From Albifimbria verrucaria (Eukaryota > Ascomycota > Sordariomycetes > Hypocreales > Stachybotryaceae), in the NCBI GenBank assembly GCA_020081605.1, contig JAHREC010000017.1:32984-96983 (forward strand): a stretch of 64,000 nucleotides of DNA, written 5' to 3'. Position 1 is the first letter of the stretch. Each line of letters begins with the position of its first letter. Below are positions 43,558-55,456 of the stretch, piece after piece. Below the pieces are notes generated by a model. The model had not been told where the DNA came from. It was given only the letters and a program-made list of their open reading frames with translations, and ran no database searches. A program made the position numbers and the translations under genes.

Positions 43558-44812
43558 ATGCGTGGACCCTGTGCAGGTATGAAGCTCAAATCAGACGACA
43601 TGCCATTTCCAAACGCAGCGAAAAGGGCGAAGGTCAAAGCATCAACCATCACGTCCGAAGCATGTGAAGACCTTGATGCCCTACTGCAAGCAAAGAAAGA
43701 CAGTCGGAGCAAACGATGGTCACCTGTCTCAGGATCGAAGAATCTAGACTTTCACTACCTGACACAAGTCAAGGATCCAAGGGAGGCATACGAGCTGATC
43801 TGTGTTTGTGCCCTATTCGAAACCAAAAGTGACGACACCGATGAGGATGATGGTGAGGATGGAGATGAGGATGAGGATGAGAGGAATTGCAAAAATAACA
43901 CCAAAGCTCAACCATGTGGCAGCGGCACGGCATGTTCTTACGGTCGACTTGGTGACTCGCCGTCATCTCGGCTGTATGCCGTGTCCAAGGCTGGTTTTAA
44001 CAAGCATAGCGTCGCTGTCGCCATGCTGACACTCCGCGATCCTGACGTGTTTGACATGTATACCTTCAATGACTACATGGCCTACGGAGCACTTGAGGTC
44101 GTGCAGAACCTCATATGGGATTTTGACGAGGCACACAAGCGCATGGACTGGCGCGAGGCTTGGGCTGTCATAGAAGGGCTTGCTCTGTTCATGCTGCTCG
44201 GCAATGGTATGGAGTTTGGTTGCACTGGAGACGGAGAGATAGCTCAAGATGCGGTTGAACTTATCGCAAGAATGGTATTGGCTTCACTTGCCATGCTTGA
44301 AGCCGAGAGTCGCCTCGGAGTCGCATCAGGCGTGGTTAATGTCGGTTGGATCATCGGCCTGTACCTCGAGCTTGCAGGAAAGTTCCGATCTATGAACTTG
44401 ATGGGCTCCATCTGTCCTTCAAACGCCAAGCGATTCAAATTTGACGCTGATAATCTTGACCTATACCTGTTGGCTTACGCCAAGCGACATGACATTCGCC
44501 GTCGAGGATGTGAACACATACGATATTTCCAAACTCGTGATGCCTCGTTTGGATACCAAAGATCCTTGGAAATGGAAGAAAGGCTACCGTGACTATAAAA
44601 ACTCATGGACGGATCAGTGGCAAATGATCTGCTGCATCTACCGCAGGCGCCAGACATTAACGGGCAGAGATGATTGTTTCGACGTCTCGACTTGGACCCG
44701 TGCGGAACGGGAGAGGGCTCACTTCGAAAAGATAGATCCGCCTCCCAACAACGTCTTGGAGATACTTCAGCAGGGTCTTGTGCTGAATCTAGATGATTTC
44801 AGTGTCAGTTAA
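43558..44812 (+). CDS. uncharacterised fungal protein with acidic insert
   Basis: I place the start at ATG 43558 (MRGPCAGMKLKSDDM), with 43579 as an alternative. A basic N-terminus (AAKRAKVKASTI, a possible nuclear signal) is followed by FHYLTQVKDPREAYELICV, an acidic insert (SDDTDEDDGEDGDEDEDER, about residues 91-109), SKAGFNKHSVAVAMLTL, FDMYTFNDYMAYGALEVVQN and a helical, partly hydrophobic middle (WAVIEGLALFMLLGNGMEF). The frame changes near 44495 (one base too many, or two short) and continues to 44812 (YDISKLVMPRLDTKDPWKW, ERAHFEKIDPPPNNVLEIL). About 415 aa. Composition and length say it is a real gene; I do not recognise a named family and no catalytic motif stands out. Confidence 0.6.
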
Positions 44813-45781
44813 CCTGGTGTTGTGATAGTGACGGCGACGCATCCGTGACATGTCCATAGCAAGTTTTAGACGTGGCAGATAACTACAGGTATCCACTAGG
44901 GATCGAGCGATTTAATGATCGCTGTCGCCGGGTCACTTGATAGGACGGATGGAGGTTGAGTTCTTGACTTCATGGATTGAATAGAAGTACTGTACATTCA
45001 TTTATTATTGTTTCTTATATTATTCTTTTATAAATTTTATAATTTTTATTTTTATTTTTTCGTAATTCATGCCCTCACAGATTGCCGTGCATTTACTTTA
45101 TTCCATTGATAGTGCCATCGTTGACATTGTCTTGAGGATCACTGCTGTGACATGAATGCGCCGTTGGTTCAGCCTTTAGCCTTTGCCACTCTGCGTAAAA
45201 AGTGAGAGTAACTAGTTCGTTCAGGCAAAACCACCCAGCGAGCCATTTAACAAACACCGATGTATGCAACCTGCTAAATTTATTCGCGCTGCCCCGTCAG
45301 TCTTTTGCAGTAACTATCCATGACATTGGCAAAGTCAAGCATCCGCAAAGCTCATGTGTTCATGGGATGCTTCTGCTTCCTTTCACTTCGTTGCTGCAGT
45401 TGGCGCAAAGGAGGGAAGAGGGAGGCAGGAGGCAGGAGGCAGAAGGTGGAAAATGTCCTATGACGCTACATCCATAAGGGACGTAATCTGGGATATAGTG
45501 GATACATCCAGCTCGCACCATCATCTCGTGGACCCGTCAAGGCATTTCCGGTGCTGTTACGCACCTGGCAAAAGCCATTAGTCTACTTGCGCTCGTGCGT
45601 ACAGGCTAGAACCAGCTGCATAAAATCACATATATTGAGGCAAACCGGCAATTCACGTGTAGTTAAACCACCTTAGCCTAGGACAAATCACCATCGGTAC
45701 CGGTGCGGCCATCCTTTAAGTCGTTTAGTCCAGATCTACCTCTCGTCCTGGGAATACCGTAAGACGCGAAAGTCTCCTGGC
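44813..45781. other. gene-free stretch
   Basis: Contains a TATTTTTATTTTT-type AT tract at about 45000-45062 and a short GGAGGCAGGAGGCAG repeat near 45420. No coding region supported. Confidence 0.45.
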
Positions 45782-46168
45782 ATGACAAAGTCACAAATCA
45801 GGTATCGCATCCACAGATTGTTCACAAGAGAGAAAAGATCACCGCCCGAAATACCTGATCGATCTTCGGAGCCAGAGTCCCAGCCATTGCGACTCGCTCG
45901 TGAGGTCAAAGTTGAACGGCCCTCGTTGGCCTCACACGAACATGTCGTGAGGATGACTAGAGAGGCGGGTAAGCAGCGTCTCGCTCTCGTACACTTCCAG
46001 CACTTAGCCGATGATGTGCTCTTGCCACTTCTTCCAAGTGTCCAACATCACTGCGAAGGATTATTTTCAGCCATTGAGAAATACAATGAAGAAGTCGAGC
46101 AAGCTAATCAATGGTGGCGGGCTGAACTTGGCAAAATCGACGAGGCATTTGGGGTGACGGGGCGATGA
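45782..46168 (+). CDS. small uncharacterised protein, 128 aa
   Basis: An intact ATG-to-stop frame. The N-terminus is basic and disordered (RLFTREKRSPPEIPDRSSEP); the C-terminal 65 residues look helical (FQHLADDVLLPLLPSVQHH, FSAIEKYNEEVEQANQWW). No signal peptide, domain or close neighbour gives a role. The ordered amphipathic C-terminus argues for a real gene, moderately. Confidence 0.45.
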   Translation: MTKSQIRYRIHRLFTREKRSPPEIPDRSSEPESQPLRLAREVKVERPSLASHEHVVRMTREAGKQRLALVHFQHLADDVLLPLLPSVQHHCEGLFSAIEKYNEEVEQANQWWRAELGKIDEAFGVTGR

Positions 46169-46726
46169 GCTCAAGCAGGATTTCAGAGCCCCCACCCCCA
46201 ACACTCCACAGGTGGGTATATAGGCGGGTAAATCTGGACGTAAAAACAATCCATTATTAGTTGTGCAAGAAGTAAACACCTCGAAAGCCTCCGTAGCCAC
46301 CCTTGTGCATGTTCAATCATGATATTTGTGCTTGTGAATTCTATTGTGGCGTACAGCATTGCTACCGGCAATTTGTCTTCGCATATCCTGTGTTCGGTCG
46401 GTCGGCCTTGTCTGTCTTGAACATCTCTCGCCTTGGGGGTGGTATCGTTAACGGTAGGCGGGCGATGAGATCCACTCAGCACCTAAGCCATAGCACCTAA
46501 GCCATAGCACCTGTCGCCTGAACTTGGCAAGTTCACATTCAACATCCGACACCAAAGAGATCAATTGGATGTTTCTTGTCCGTTGCGTAAAATTTTACAA
46601 ATAACAATCATGTCTGCCCACTTGCCGAAAGCAAAGGTGAAATTGTTTTCAACATCTATTCAAAGGTCTATCATACTTAGGACGTACAATACCTGTGTCA
46701 TTTGATCCCACTGAAGCTTCCGAAAC

Positions 46727-47027
46727 ATGGACCCTAGTAGACCTCGATCCAGTATTTACTCAAACCAATTCGCCCTCGAGGATTTTCTCGACGCACTGGA
46801 GGACGAGTCGCGGAATCAAGATGCTGAAGTCATAGAGAAATTAATTTCGAGGAGAGATCAGCTTCGAGAAAAGGTGGAAGCGTGGCGTTCTATTTCCGGC
46901 CTCATTACATGAAGCCATCTCAATCTCAGCCGATCTGGCCGCCAAGCTACTCGAGCAGCACCGGGAGGCACGCGCTCAGGCTTACACTGAGCGCGCTAAA
47001 TGGCTAGCAAACTGCACAGCTATCTAG
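46727..47027 (+). CDS. small coiled-coil protein, frame-broken
   Basis: Starts at ATG 46727 (MDPSRPRSSIYSNQF). A charged helical segment follows (LEDFLDALEDES, VIEKLISRRDQLREKVEAW). The frame stops at about 46912, but a frame one base off continues as a compatible helix (HEAISISADLAAKLLEQHRE, RAKWLANCTAI) to 47027, so about 100 aa in total. This looks like one of the small coiled-coil proteins common in fungal accessory regions. Function unknown. Confidence 0.45.
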
Positions 47028-47582
47028 CCCAGTGACCTGATCTGAGCATGTTTTGACCATGGAGTCACCACATTAGCAATTGGCAATTATTAGGGAAGGG
47101 GATTAACTCCGGCCACGTGCAAGTAAAGTGGCTCAAGTCATGACCCTCACAAAGATCGCAAGATGTAGGTCCCACTCTGCTCTATCATGTGAGAAGGCAA
47201 AATTAGGGTCGAATGTGTAAGCCAAATTGACAAGGTCGTGTTCCTTTCAGTGGGTCGCTTTTAGTGGGTTCCTTCGTGAGGCGGCGGCTTCCAATCCCAC
47301 GATTACCTACCCTGGATATGCCTCTCGCCTCAAAGCGTAGAAAGGTTTATTAGATTACGCGAATAAAAACGAATAGAAACGAATGACAATAATTAAAAAT
47401 GATTGAAAATGATTGAAAATGATTAAAAACCAGGATGGCAATTTGAGTGATACAAATTCGTCAAATTGGAATGCAATTTTCTCTTAACTACCATAAGTCT
47501 AATGTGCATATACCTTACCAACCATGATACTTTGGACCGTCATTTGGGAGAATAGTGCATAACCACTATTGTAACAAAGCTT
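47028..47582. other. intergenic with short tandem repeat
   Basis: Includes three to four copies of AAAATGATTG (about 47396-47428). No gene seen. Confidence 0.5.
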
Positions 47583-49449
47583 TTATCTTCGAGAATGCGT
47601 TCTAGTTGGCCGAGGGATCGGAACCTTAACCCGTGGATTTAAACTCGTGAACGCTCCATATAACGCGTCATTCAACCCATCGTGATGACGTAGCGGATAA
47701 CGATCTATCATCAAAGTCTCCTCTGGGAGTGATTTATTCACGATAGCACAGCAAAGACCCTGAGCGCTCTCGAGGCAGCCTGCCAGAGGGTCTGATACAT
47801 CGGCCAAGCGTGAGCGGATTGTTGCCATAAAAGCGTTTCTTTGCACCCTGCTCATGTTGTCGATCAACGATTTGCTCCCTACGAGAAGCATGGTGTATTT
47901 TCCATCGCCCCATTCGCTACGTAAGTCACAGAGCTCTCTCCAGAACCGGCATGATGTTTGCATCAATCTCATCTCCTTGACGCCAGGCCTGTCCCATAGT
48001 CCATTACTGCCCCAGGCTTGTTCAACTGCGGTTGAGCTATGGAGCTGTTCCATCTTGTCATGAAACAAGACGGCGTTGTACCGTTGGTGGAAGGCACTGC
48101 TTACACCGTCTTTCGAAACTCTATCTCTCGACACTAAGCTCCATAACACTGGCAGACCTGTCTGCATCGACGCTCCAACTTCCCGGCTGGCCTTAACAGC
48201 CTGGCTGAGATGGCGAAGGATGACTTGACGGTCCTCTAGGGGACACGGCTGTACCACGTGTCTCCACTGAAATACCGGCAAGCCCTCTTCAGCCGTGACC
48301 ACGTCAGTTCCGTTCTCGCGACCATGAGGAGACGCTTGCTGCGCCGGTCTCGACTGTGCAGCTGGCAGACCGCTGCCTAAGACCGGCGCCGAAACGTGAA
48401 TACTCGCTTCGTTCTCTGGTTGTGACTGCTCGTATTCCAGGTGGGGTAGGATCCAGGGTTGAATCTGGAGGGGTTATGATGGCGACGCTAGCCGTATTCA
48501 TGGCAAAGGCAACTTCTGCCTCCTCACCGGCCTCAAAGTCCATGCCGTACGTGGCGTCATCGAAGAAATGCGATTGTTCTGCTTCTCCACCTTCTTGTTC
48601 CTGTTCCTGTTCTTGTCCCTGCCCTTGTCCTTGTCCTTGTTCTTGCCTTACGCGAGCAACTAGACTCTCAAGCTCGGATTTAGTTGGGTTCAACTTGCCA
48701 CAGAGCACCTCTATTAAAACGCGAGAGCGATAAGCAGGCCCTGATCGGTTAGCGGCCGACTGATCGAGGTGGGGCATACCATGCTGGAGCCTTCGAATCC
48801 CTAGCAGCATGAGTACGCCCGAATCAGTCGGCTTGGATTCTTTAGGACCGGTCCAGTCGTCGACAACTGGACGTTTGTCGCGGACTCGGAACACAGGAAT
48901 GTCAGCGCCAGGCCTACTATCGTACCAGTGGATGCAATCGGGATACGCGACGGCAAAGGCCCAGCCGTCTCCATCCTGGAAGGGCATGATTGTTGCGAGA
49001 TGGACTCCTTCGTCACCTATCTCATTGCAGTCATGGCGAAGTTCACGAACATCTACGATCTTTGCGCAGGGCGAGTCTGCTCGGATCAACTTCAAGTACG
49101 AGTCAACAACGTCAGCGTCTAGGTGGTCACCGTTGGCCAGACGTAGTGTCGATGGCGTGATGGGACCACCTCCTACTCCCACCGGCAGCTGAGAAACCCA
49201 CTGCGTAAACTCGATCCATGAAGGTTCGGCATGAAGCGTTGGGATATTTGCATCTGCAGGTGAGGTTTGTTCCTCAATAGATGTAGATGAGGAAGTCAAA
49301 CGGCTTTGGCTGTTGGCCAAGGTTTGAGTTTTGCTGTTGCTATTTGGGTACCTTCGTCTTATGGCTTGCAGTGCCTCATTAATGAGCGGAAGCGATGTAC
49401 AGGAGAAGGGACTGAGAGATATTTTCTTCAATTGCTCTTGCTCGTTCAT
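47583..49449 (-). CDS. Ulp1/C48-like protease-fold protein lacking the catalytic cysteine
   Basis: ATG at 49449. A disordered Ser/Thr-rich region is followed by an Ulp1 (SUMO/ubiquitin-like protease, C48) domain at about residues 75-245: WIEFTQWVSQLPVGVG, LRLANGDHLDADVVDSYLKLI, the His strand GVHLATIMPFQDGDGWAFAVAY, CIHWYDSRPG with the Asp, and the Cys-box position KPTDSGVLMLLGIRRL. In active enzymes that box reads D-C-G; here it is D-S-G (codon TCG), so the protein is probably not a cysteine protease. A Gln/Glu/Gly repeat (QGQGQGQEQEQEQ, from the hexamer tract at about 48597-48650) follows. The frame ends at 48304, and a frame offset by one carries on directly to 47583 (FQWRHVVQPCPLEDRQ, MLLVGSKSLIDNMSRVQRN), probably the same protein with one indel. 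The C-terminal half is unrecognised. Confidence 0.65.
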
Positions 49450-49862
49450 ATTGTTTCAATGATTAATTGTGTAGCCTGCTCTAGCATAGCTCGGGTTCTT
49501 GTACTGTAGGACAGTAGCCACCTAGAACAATTTATATTTCGTATCCAACGTTCCGTTCCTGTCGCATCTCATGTCCTTTTCGGCTGCTTATAGATGTGAA
49601 TGATTGGAATGATCTGAAACTGGACCGTCGAAATGTGACCATGATCTCAAAAGGTTTATACCGAGGAGCACACTAACCTCGTGGTGAGATGATAAAGGAG
49701 AGTCTACGCACCGGACAGGTACGGTATGTGTTAGTGTTATCTGTGGACCATACGAACTGGTAGCCGTCCTGAGCCGTTTCCAATCTCAAAGAGGAGACGA
49801 ACACAAACCAACAGAAAACAAAAGACAATCGAAAAGTTAGTCACAAAAAAGAAGGGGAAAAA
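49450..49862. other. intergenic
   Basis: Divergent promoter region between the Ulp1-like gene and the small plus-strand frame. Nothing recognisable beyond AT-rich tracts. Confidence 0.4.
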
Positions 49863-50147
49863 ATGGCTCGTATCACAGAAAACGGTGCCTCACACAGAGG
49901 CCGTTGCACTAAGCCACATACCACGAGGCGACGCTCGAGCTCGATTAGAGGCCCACACCATCGAGAAGCATGGCCTAGACTACATCCCATCTGGGTTCCA
50001 ATTCTCGAATCGTCCGCGGAGGAACCAGAATCTGTTGAAATGAATAGGAGCGTGGTGGAGGAATGGGTGGCGAGCATGTCACCGACGGAAAACACCGACA
50101 GTACTGATGCACCGCAGCCCTGTGGGAGGAGGGCCTCAACCAAATGA
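49863..50147 (+). CDS. small basic hypothetical protein, 94 aa
   Basis: The ATG has a good context (AAAAAATGG). The protein is Arg/Ser-rich at first (TTRRRSSSIRGPHHRE), then HPIWVPILESSAEEPESVEM and a short acidic helix. No domain. It may be a real small gene or a chance frame; the start context is its best support. Confidence 0.35.
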   Translation: MARITENGASHRGRCTKPHTTRRRSSSIRGPHHREAWPRLHPIWVPILESSAEEPESVEMNRSVVEEWVASMSPTENTDSTDAPQPCGRRASTK

Positions 50148-51455
50148 ACGTCAATGCTTGGATGCCGAAGGGTTTTTATCGAGTCAGGCAGTGGGGTATG
50201 TCGCTGAGGGATGTAGTCAGGTCTAAGTTGGTCGGGCTGTAAGAATGGTGACCAGATAGTGCCTAAATTGAGAGTGACACTTTGGCGAACGGCTATACAT
50301 ACTGTACAGTACCTACTAGGATCGCGACTCTAAGCCTTGAAGCACGGCCTTTGGACATCAACCGTCAATAGTTTGCTTTATGCGAGGCTAGCTGACAAAA
50401 CTGGCACCGGTCAGTGCTGAAAACTCACGGCAAGTTGGATCCCTTGGCCCGCTATATCCGATTCTGCCCGGTTCAAGGACGGGCCATGATCTCGGTTGGC
50501 TCTCGGTTGGCTGTCGGTAGGCGGGTCGCGCGGAGTCGTGGCTGCACGAGCGATGATGTGCATGTGCGTACACGGTTTCTATCCGTGCATCATAACCGAT
50601 CTCTTGGCGAACCCTCAATTGGTTGTTTATTATTGGTTGGACTTGCTTAGCGTTCAGTCCACAACACTTAGCGTTGAGCGCTAAAATTGTTGGTGAAGGC
50701 AACTAAGTTAAATGCTCATTTTGTTTTCTTTGGAGCCATAGGGTTCCCCGCAACACTCTCAGATGGAATGAGAAAATCTGACCAACCCGTGGCCGTTGTG
50801 GCCGTTGTGGCCGAACACCCGACGGTGGACGATGGAGAGGGCGGGGCGGGGCGGGTGCGAGCACTTTCAGAAATGGTGCCGGAAATGGTCCGGCGGGAAA
50901 CCCTCAAACGGGTTCTTCTGTCCCATCCCTTACAGGCTAATCCCTATCAATGGTATACGTTCGTCATCCACACTATATTACCGCACATTATCAATCAGCG
51001 GATTCGCGAAAAGGGATCGCAGTTGAATGGGTGGTGCTGGTAAAGATGCCAAATTCCGATTGTATTTATTTGCCTTGCACTTTGCATGCGTATTAGGCCC
51101 AGGTAAAGTGCTTAGATGCCTCTTCATAAGTCGGGCTCAGCCACCATCGTCCTCGCCAGAGACGTGACCTGCCCGGTCTTCGGAATCATCGTGCGCCGAC
51201 CAGTGTGTGGATCTTCGAAATGAGCCATATCGTAGAAGAACCCATCCTCTAACCTCCTGAACCAGACTGTCGGGTCAGCGACAAAGGTATAAGAGAATGC
51301 GATAGCAGGATTTTTCTCCTTGGGTTTAGGAAGGTCCTAGAAGGACGAGAGAGAGAAATTTGAGCATTTGAAGTTGTCGCCATCGTTTTCTAAGTTCACA
51401 TAAACTTGCCCTTCCACTACTAGGCCCTGCCAACCCCCAGAACTCCGCAACTACG
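50148..51455. other. gene-poor stretch
   Basis: Holds TACTGTACAGTACC (about 50300) and a short direct repeat (TGGCCGTTGTGGCCGTTG, about 50791-50808). A plus frame at 50687-51043 (ending PLQANPYQWYTFVIHTILPH) is ATG-containing but unrecognised and I do not call it. Confidence 0.4.
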
Positions 51456-51965
51456 ATGTCTCAAAGGCAGACTAAGCCTGCACTACGTCGCATCACCCCA
51501 AATCCACAGCCACCCTCTCCCGGACAGCATACCAGCCCTTCTCAAGGTTCAACCCCCACCTATCACCAGCCGCAGTGCCAGGCCGGCATGCCATCAGAGC
51601 TGAACTTGGACACCTTCACGGCGAATCAAGCATTTAATCATTATCTCACCCCTATTACGTTCTCAATGGGTCACGAGTAAGTGATCGCCGTTGATCCACG
51701 TGCGACGATAGCCGTGAAGATTAACATTGGGGCAACAGACATGCGACGACTTTATCTTCTCTCGACACTAGCAACTTGGCGACTGAGTATCAGTTGAATA
51801 TGTAGGTTGCAGCGCCAGGAGATGATGACGCGCTTCTGGCGGGGTTTGCTTTTGCTGACGACTGCCTAATCTAGCATGAAACAGCGCCTCGACTCTATGG
51901 AGGCAACCATAACCAAGTTGTTATTGTCCAACATGGCCAATTCGCACAATGTTCATTCGGTATAG
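51456..51965 (+). CDS. small Pro-rich/coiled-coil protein, three exons
   Basis: Exon 1 (51456-51676) encodes a Pro/Gln-rich disordered start (MSQRQTKPALRRITPNPQPP) and NLDTFTANQAFNHYLTPITF, ending at a GTAAGT donor. A short middle exon in the 51808-51843 region reads RQEMMTRFW, and the last exon (from about 51876) is a heptad helix (MKQRLDSMEATITKLLL) ending at TAG 51963-51965. About 120 aa. Exon borders are my reading of GT...AG ends and may shift by a few bases. Architecture resembles the minus-strand gene at 52912-53649. No known function. Confidence 0.5.
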
Positions 51966-52911
51966 CATAAAATGACGACGCATACCCATTCATCGAATAA
52001 TTTGCGGAGTTTTATCAGGTTTTAGAAATAAGAGGGGGAAGAGGAGGGAAGGAGAGCAAGAGACAAGGCGCGGGAGCTTAGATATCTATTACTGGAGAGT
52101 GGCTGGCTTGCAAAAGAATATGTGGAGCGTTTTGCAAATAATGAACAAGATTTCGTCCTTTCAATATACGAACGAACTGCTAAGCTGACATGTGTTTGTT
52201 AAGCTGGTACCGGTGACAATTGTCTTCCTCTCATTTGCTCCATGTGCCGCAAGTGAAGGTCTGTGGCTGCCCTGGATGGTATGACGGTCATGAAAATTCA
52301 GTTCATCGAAATTTGTGACACAAACTTATTTCCCTTGGCACTACTACGTACATGGCGATCCAGGTTTAGTAAAGATCTAGGCGGCCGGTCGAAAACCACT
52401 TCAACCGACCCTCCCCCTCTCCCTCCCCCACCCCAAAAAAACAACCAAAAACCAAAAAAAACAATCAAGAATACTACCACAAAACCTTCGCATTCAAACT
52501 GAGAAACACTCAAGGCGGCCGTAACCATATAGTTGGAAAGTCTGCCCAGTTTGCAGCAAGGTTGTGTGTTAACAGCCTGCCATGCTTGACGACTGCTTCC
52601 TCATCGCTATTTAGAAGTGATGGGTAGGTGAAAACACGTTCTAGAGAGACAGGGACCCTGAAGAAAATTGCAGATTGAAGTATGTAACAACACCATCACG
52701 CTTCACAAACAGAGAACATCATCTCATTCTTCCGTCACGCAAACAACTTGAATCTGATTTCCCAAACCACAACTTGCCAGCGGGTTCCTCTTCAGCCAGC
52801 TATTACCATGTCTCCTGCAGCATGACTAAATCATAGATGATACATGTTGCAAGTCAGTAAACAACCGTCCTGGCTGGTGCCTGATGCTCTTGCAGACCGG
52901 CTGCATGGACC
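51966..52911. other. intergenic with low-complexity tract
   Basis: A C-rich run turning into an A/C-rich run (about 52405-52470) is the only feature. No gene supported. Confidence 0.5.
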
Positions 52912-53649
52912 TTAGAAAGAAAGGGTCGTGTCGAGTGGGTCGGCTTCAGGCGGCGGCATCCCGTTCATAGACTGTTTGATGAATTCTCGCATCTCTTGGA
53001 TCACCTTTTCGAACCTGTGCCACAACTTGGATTAGTAAGGGCACCTCAGTGTAGACTCATATGAGTGATAAGGACCGCGTGCTCTTTGAGCTTGGTTTCT
53101 TTCTGTTGCAACCTGATTCAAGTTAGCTGGGCCCAAGCCATCGGCTGACGGTCAACGAACTTCATGCGCAACATATTTATACTATGCCATCGTCAGTTTT
53201 CGCGAACTCTGCGCCATGAGGGCGGGAAATCTTACATCTTTGAATGGTTCATGACGGTTTGCGACAATCTTGCACACTTGTAAGTCCGACATATCTCTTG
53301 TAGACCTTGTGCTACACTCACTGTTCCAATTGGTTCTGGTACTCGTCTGACATATCATCTTCAACAGATCTGTGATATTCATGTCAGCACTTGTGTTCTT
53401 TGATCACAAGAACTTGATAGACGACGCTGACATCAGATTATCAAAATCAAGGGCGCTATTGTCATGAGGAGAGCCCAGACGGGTATTCAACCAGGACATG
53501 TCTAGGTCACCGGATTGGCCTCGCAGGTCAACCCTCGATTGACGTGTTGGCTTCGACCCGACCCTATTCTGGCTTAATCCCAGCGCGGGCTTGCCATGGT
53601 TGAATGGCGTCGCTCGTCGGAGTCGTTGGCCTTGTGTGTTGTTGAACAT
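52912..53649 (-). CDS. small coiled-coil protein, multi-exon
   Basis: ATG at 53649 (MFNNTQGQRLRRATPFNHG). A disordered N-terminus reaches SGDLDMSWLNTRLGSPHDN. Downstream exons give SVEDDMSDEYQNQLEQ, then after an intron with donor GTGAGT and acceptor TGCAAG, LSQTVMNHSK, then LQQKETKLKEHAVLITHM and RFEKVIQEMREFIKQSM, ending GMPPPEADPLDTTLSF at TAA 52914-52912. The helical parts have clear heptads. About 160-190 aa depending on the first junction, near 53400, which I could not fix. No named family. It converges with the similar small gene at 51456-51965. Confidence 0.55.
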
Positions 53650-55311
53650 TGCGATGAACAGGTACTGTACTGTAGATAGGAGAGATCAATGGCCAGCCTG
53701 TGGACGTAGTGGATCGTCGGAACGAGGCAGGAAAGGAATGTTTGGATATTTGGCTAATTCAAAGATCGATGGAAAGGACAGAATCATCAAATGATCGAAC
53801 AGTTCAATGGATGGCTGAATGCTACAGTATGCGCTCCATAGCAACAGAATGTCCACGGCTATGGCATGAATATTTAAAACAAATAGACGGTAATATGTCG
53901 TCTACACTGAACAAAAACCGTGTGTGTATGGCCCCTGTTCAAACGCGATCCCAGCTCGATACCCATAACCTGACTGGCCCAATTTCGCTCAACCTCATCG
54001 GCCAAGATTTGATTGTAGATGCCGGCTGTGGATACGAAAGTGCCGTTTGTGTTCTTGCAACCCTTGCCATTGTTTAGTTGCCTTTGGTATGTATAATGCG
54101 ATTGGCCATTCAAAAATCCCTGCTTTTCACTTGCATAGCCTTAAACGGCCAGAAATCATCATGACTGGAGAGGTAGAGACAAGATCCAATCAGGCTCGGA
54201 TGAGTCTGGTCAAAGTGTCGAGGCGAAGAGGTGGATACGGCAGGAAGTGAACAAAAATGGATCAGGAGTAATATAAGCAAGGCCAACGAGGACAAGGGCT
54301 TAGGGTGGGACCCGCGTCGAGGATTGGACGATGCCAGAACGCCAGAAACCGGCTCGGCTCCGATTGGCTCGAACCTGAAGACGATATGTCTAGGACTGGA
54401 CGCTACAAATAACGCTCTGATGGAAACCGGCGAACCCGTTAGATGCACTAGTCAGCGATTGGACAGACCTGTAGTGGCTTAGGTGTGAACGACGCCAAGG
54501 TGGAGTCAAGTCAACTAGGTCAGATCTTGATGGGGTTGAACATCGCGTTTGGACGACGACCGAATGTGCTAACCTTGAGGTGACTAGAGGACGGGGGTGG
54601 GGGCGTGCTGAGAAGGAGCGAATACAGCGGGAGCGGGAATTATCAATGAGAACATGGAGACAAAAAGACGAGCCAAGAAGTGGAGGGACCGCGCGCAAGG
54701 CTAGACTAGGAGCATACGAGCTTGCGGGTCATTGGCCAGCAGTGTAAAGTGTGGAAGTGGGTAAGGCATAGCCTCTAGTCAAGAAGCGACCGGGAAGAAG
54801 TTGATTGGTTAGAGAAGAGTAGCTGGGTAAAGAATGAGCTTAGAAAGGAATGAGAGGGAGGAGCTGGCGGTGGACAATGGTAGAGCTGATTGATCAGATG
54901 TGATTAGGCCCGAAGAGGGTGCAGTATAGGACGTGTAGAAGAGATGGTTCAGAAATGGATGAAGAGGGGTGTCCTGTACAGAAGGACCATAACTGGTTAT
55001 TCGAAAAACCGTGATCGAGAGGCGGACTGTCAAGGGATGGAGGCGCCGAGGACTGAATGATGCTTGGAGAGCAGAGAGGTAGAGAGAATGCGTCAAAATT
55101 CAGACGTGACATGATTCAACGAACCAGGAGTAAACGTAGAGTAACACGTAGAAGTGAACGTGCTAGAAATTGACAGTGCGTCTAGAATGGATCGAATATC
55201 AGGAAACAGCCGGGCTATGGGTGTGTGATCAGATGTGAAGGAACTAGAAGCTGACAGGAGATGCAAAATTGGACGTGACGTGAAGAAATGAACGAGCTAT
55301 AATGGGACGAG

Positions 55312-55456
55312 CCAGAAGTAGAAGTCCAGAAGTAGAAGTCCAGAAGTAGAAGTCCAGAAGTAGAAGTCCAGAAGTAGAAGTCCAGAAGTAGAAGTCCAGA
55401 AGTAGAAGTCCAGAAGTAGAAGTCCAGAAGTAGAAGTCCAGAAGTAGAAGTCCAGA
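55312..55456. repeat. 14-bp tandem array, about ten near-perfect units
   Basis: CCAGAAGTAGAAGT repeated about ten times with almost no variation, flanked by diverged forms of the same word. Read on the minus strand it gives a meaningless TSGLLLLDFYFW peptide repeat. Confidence 0.95.
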
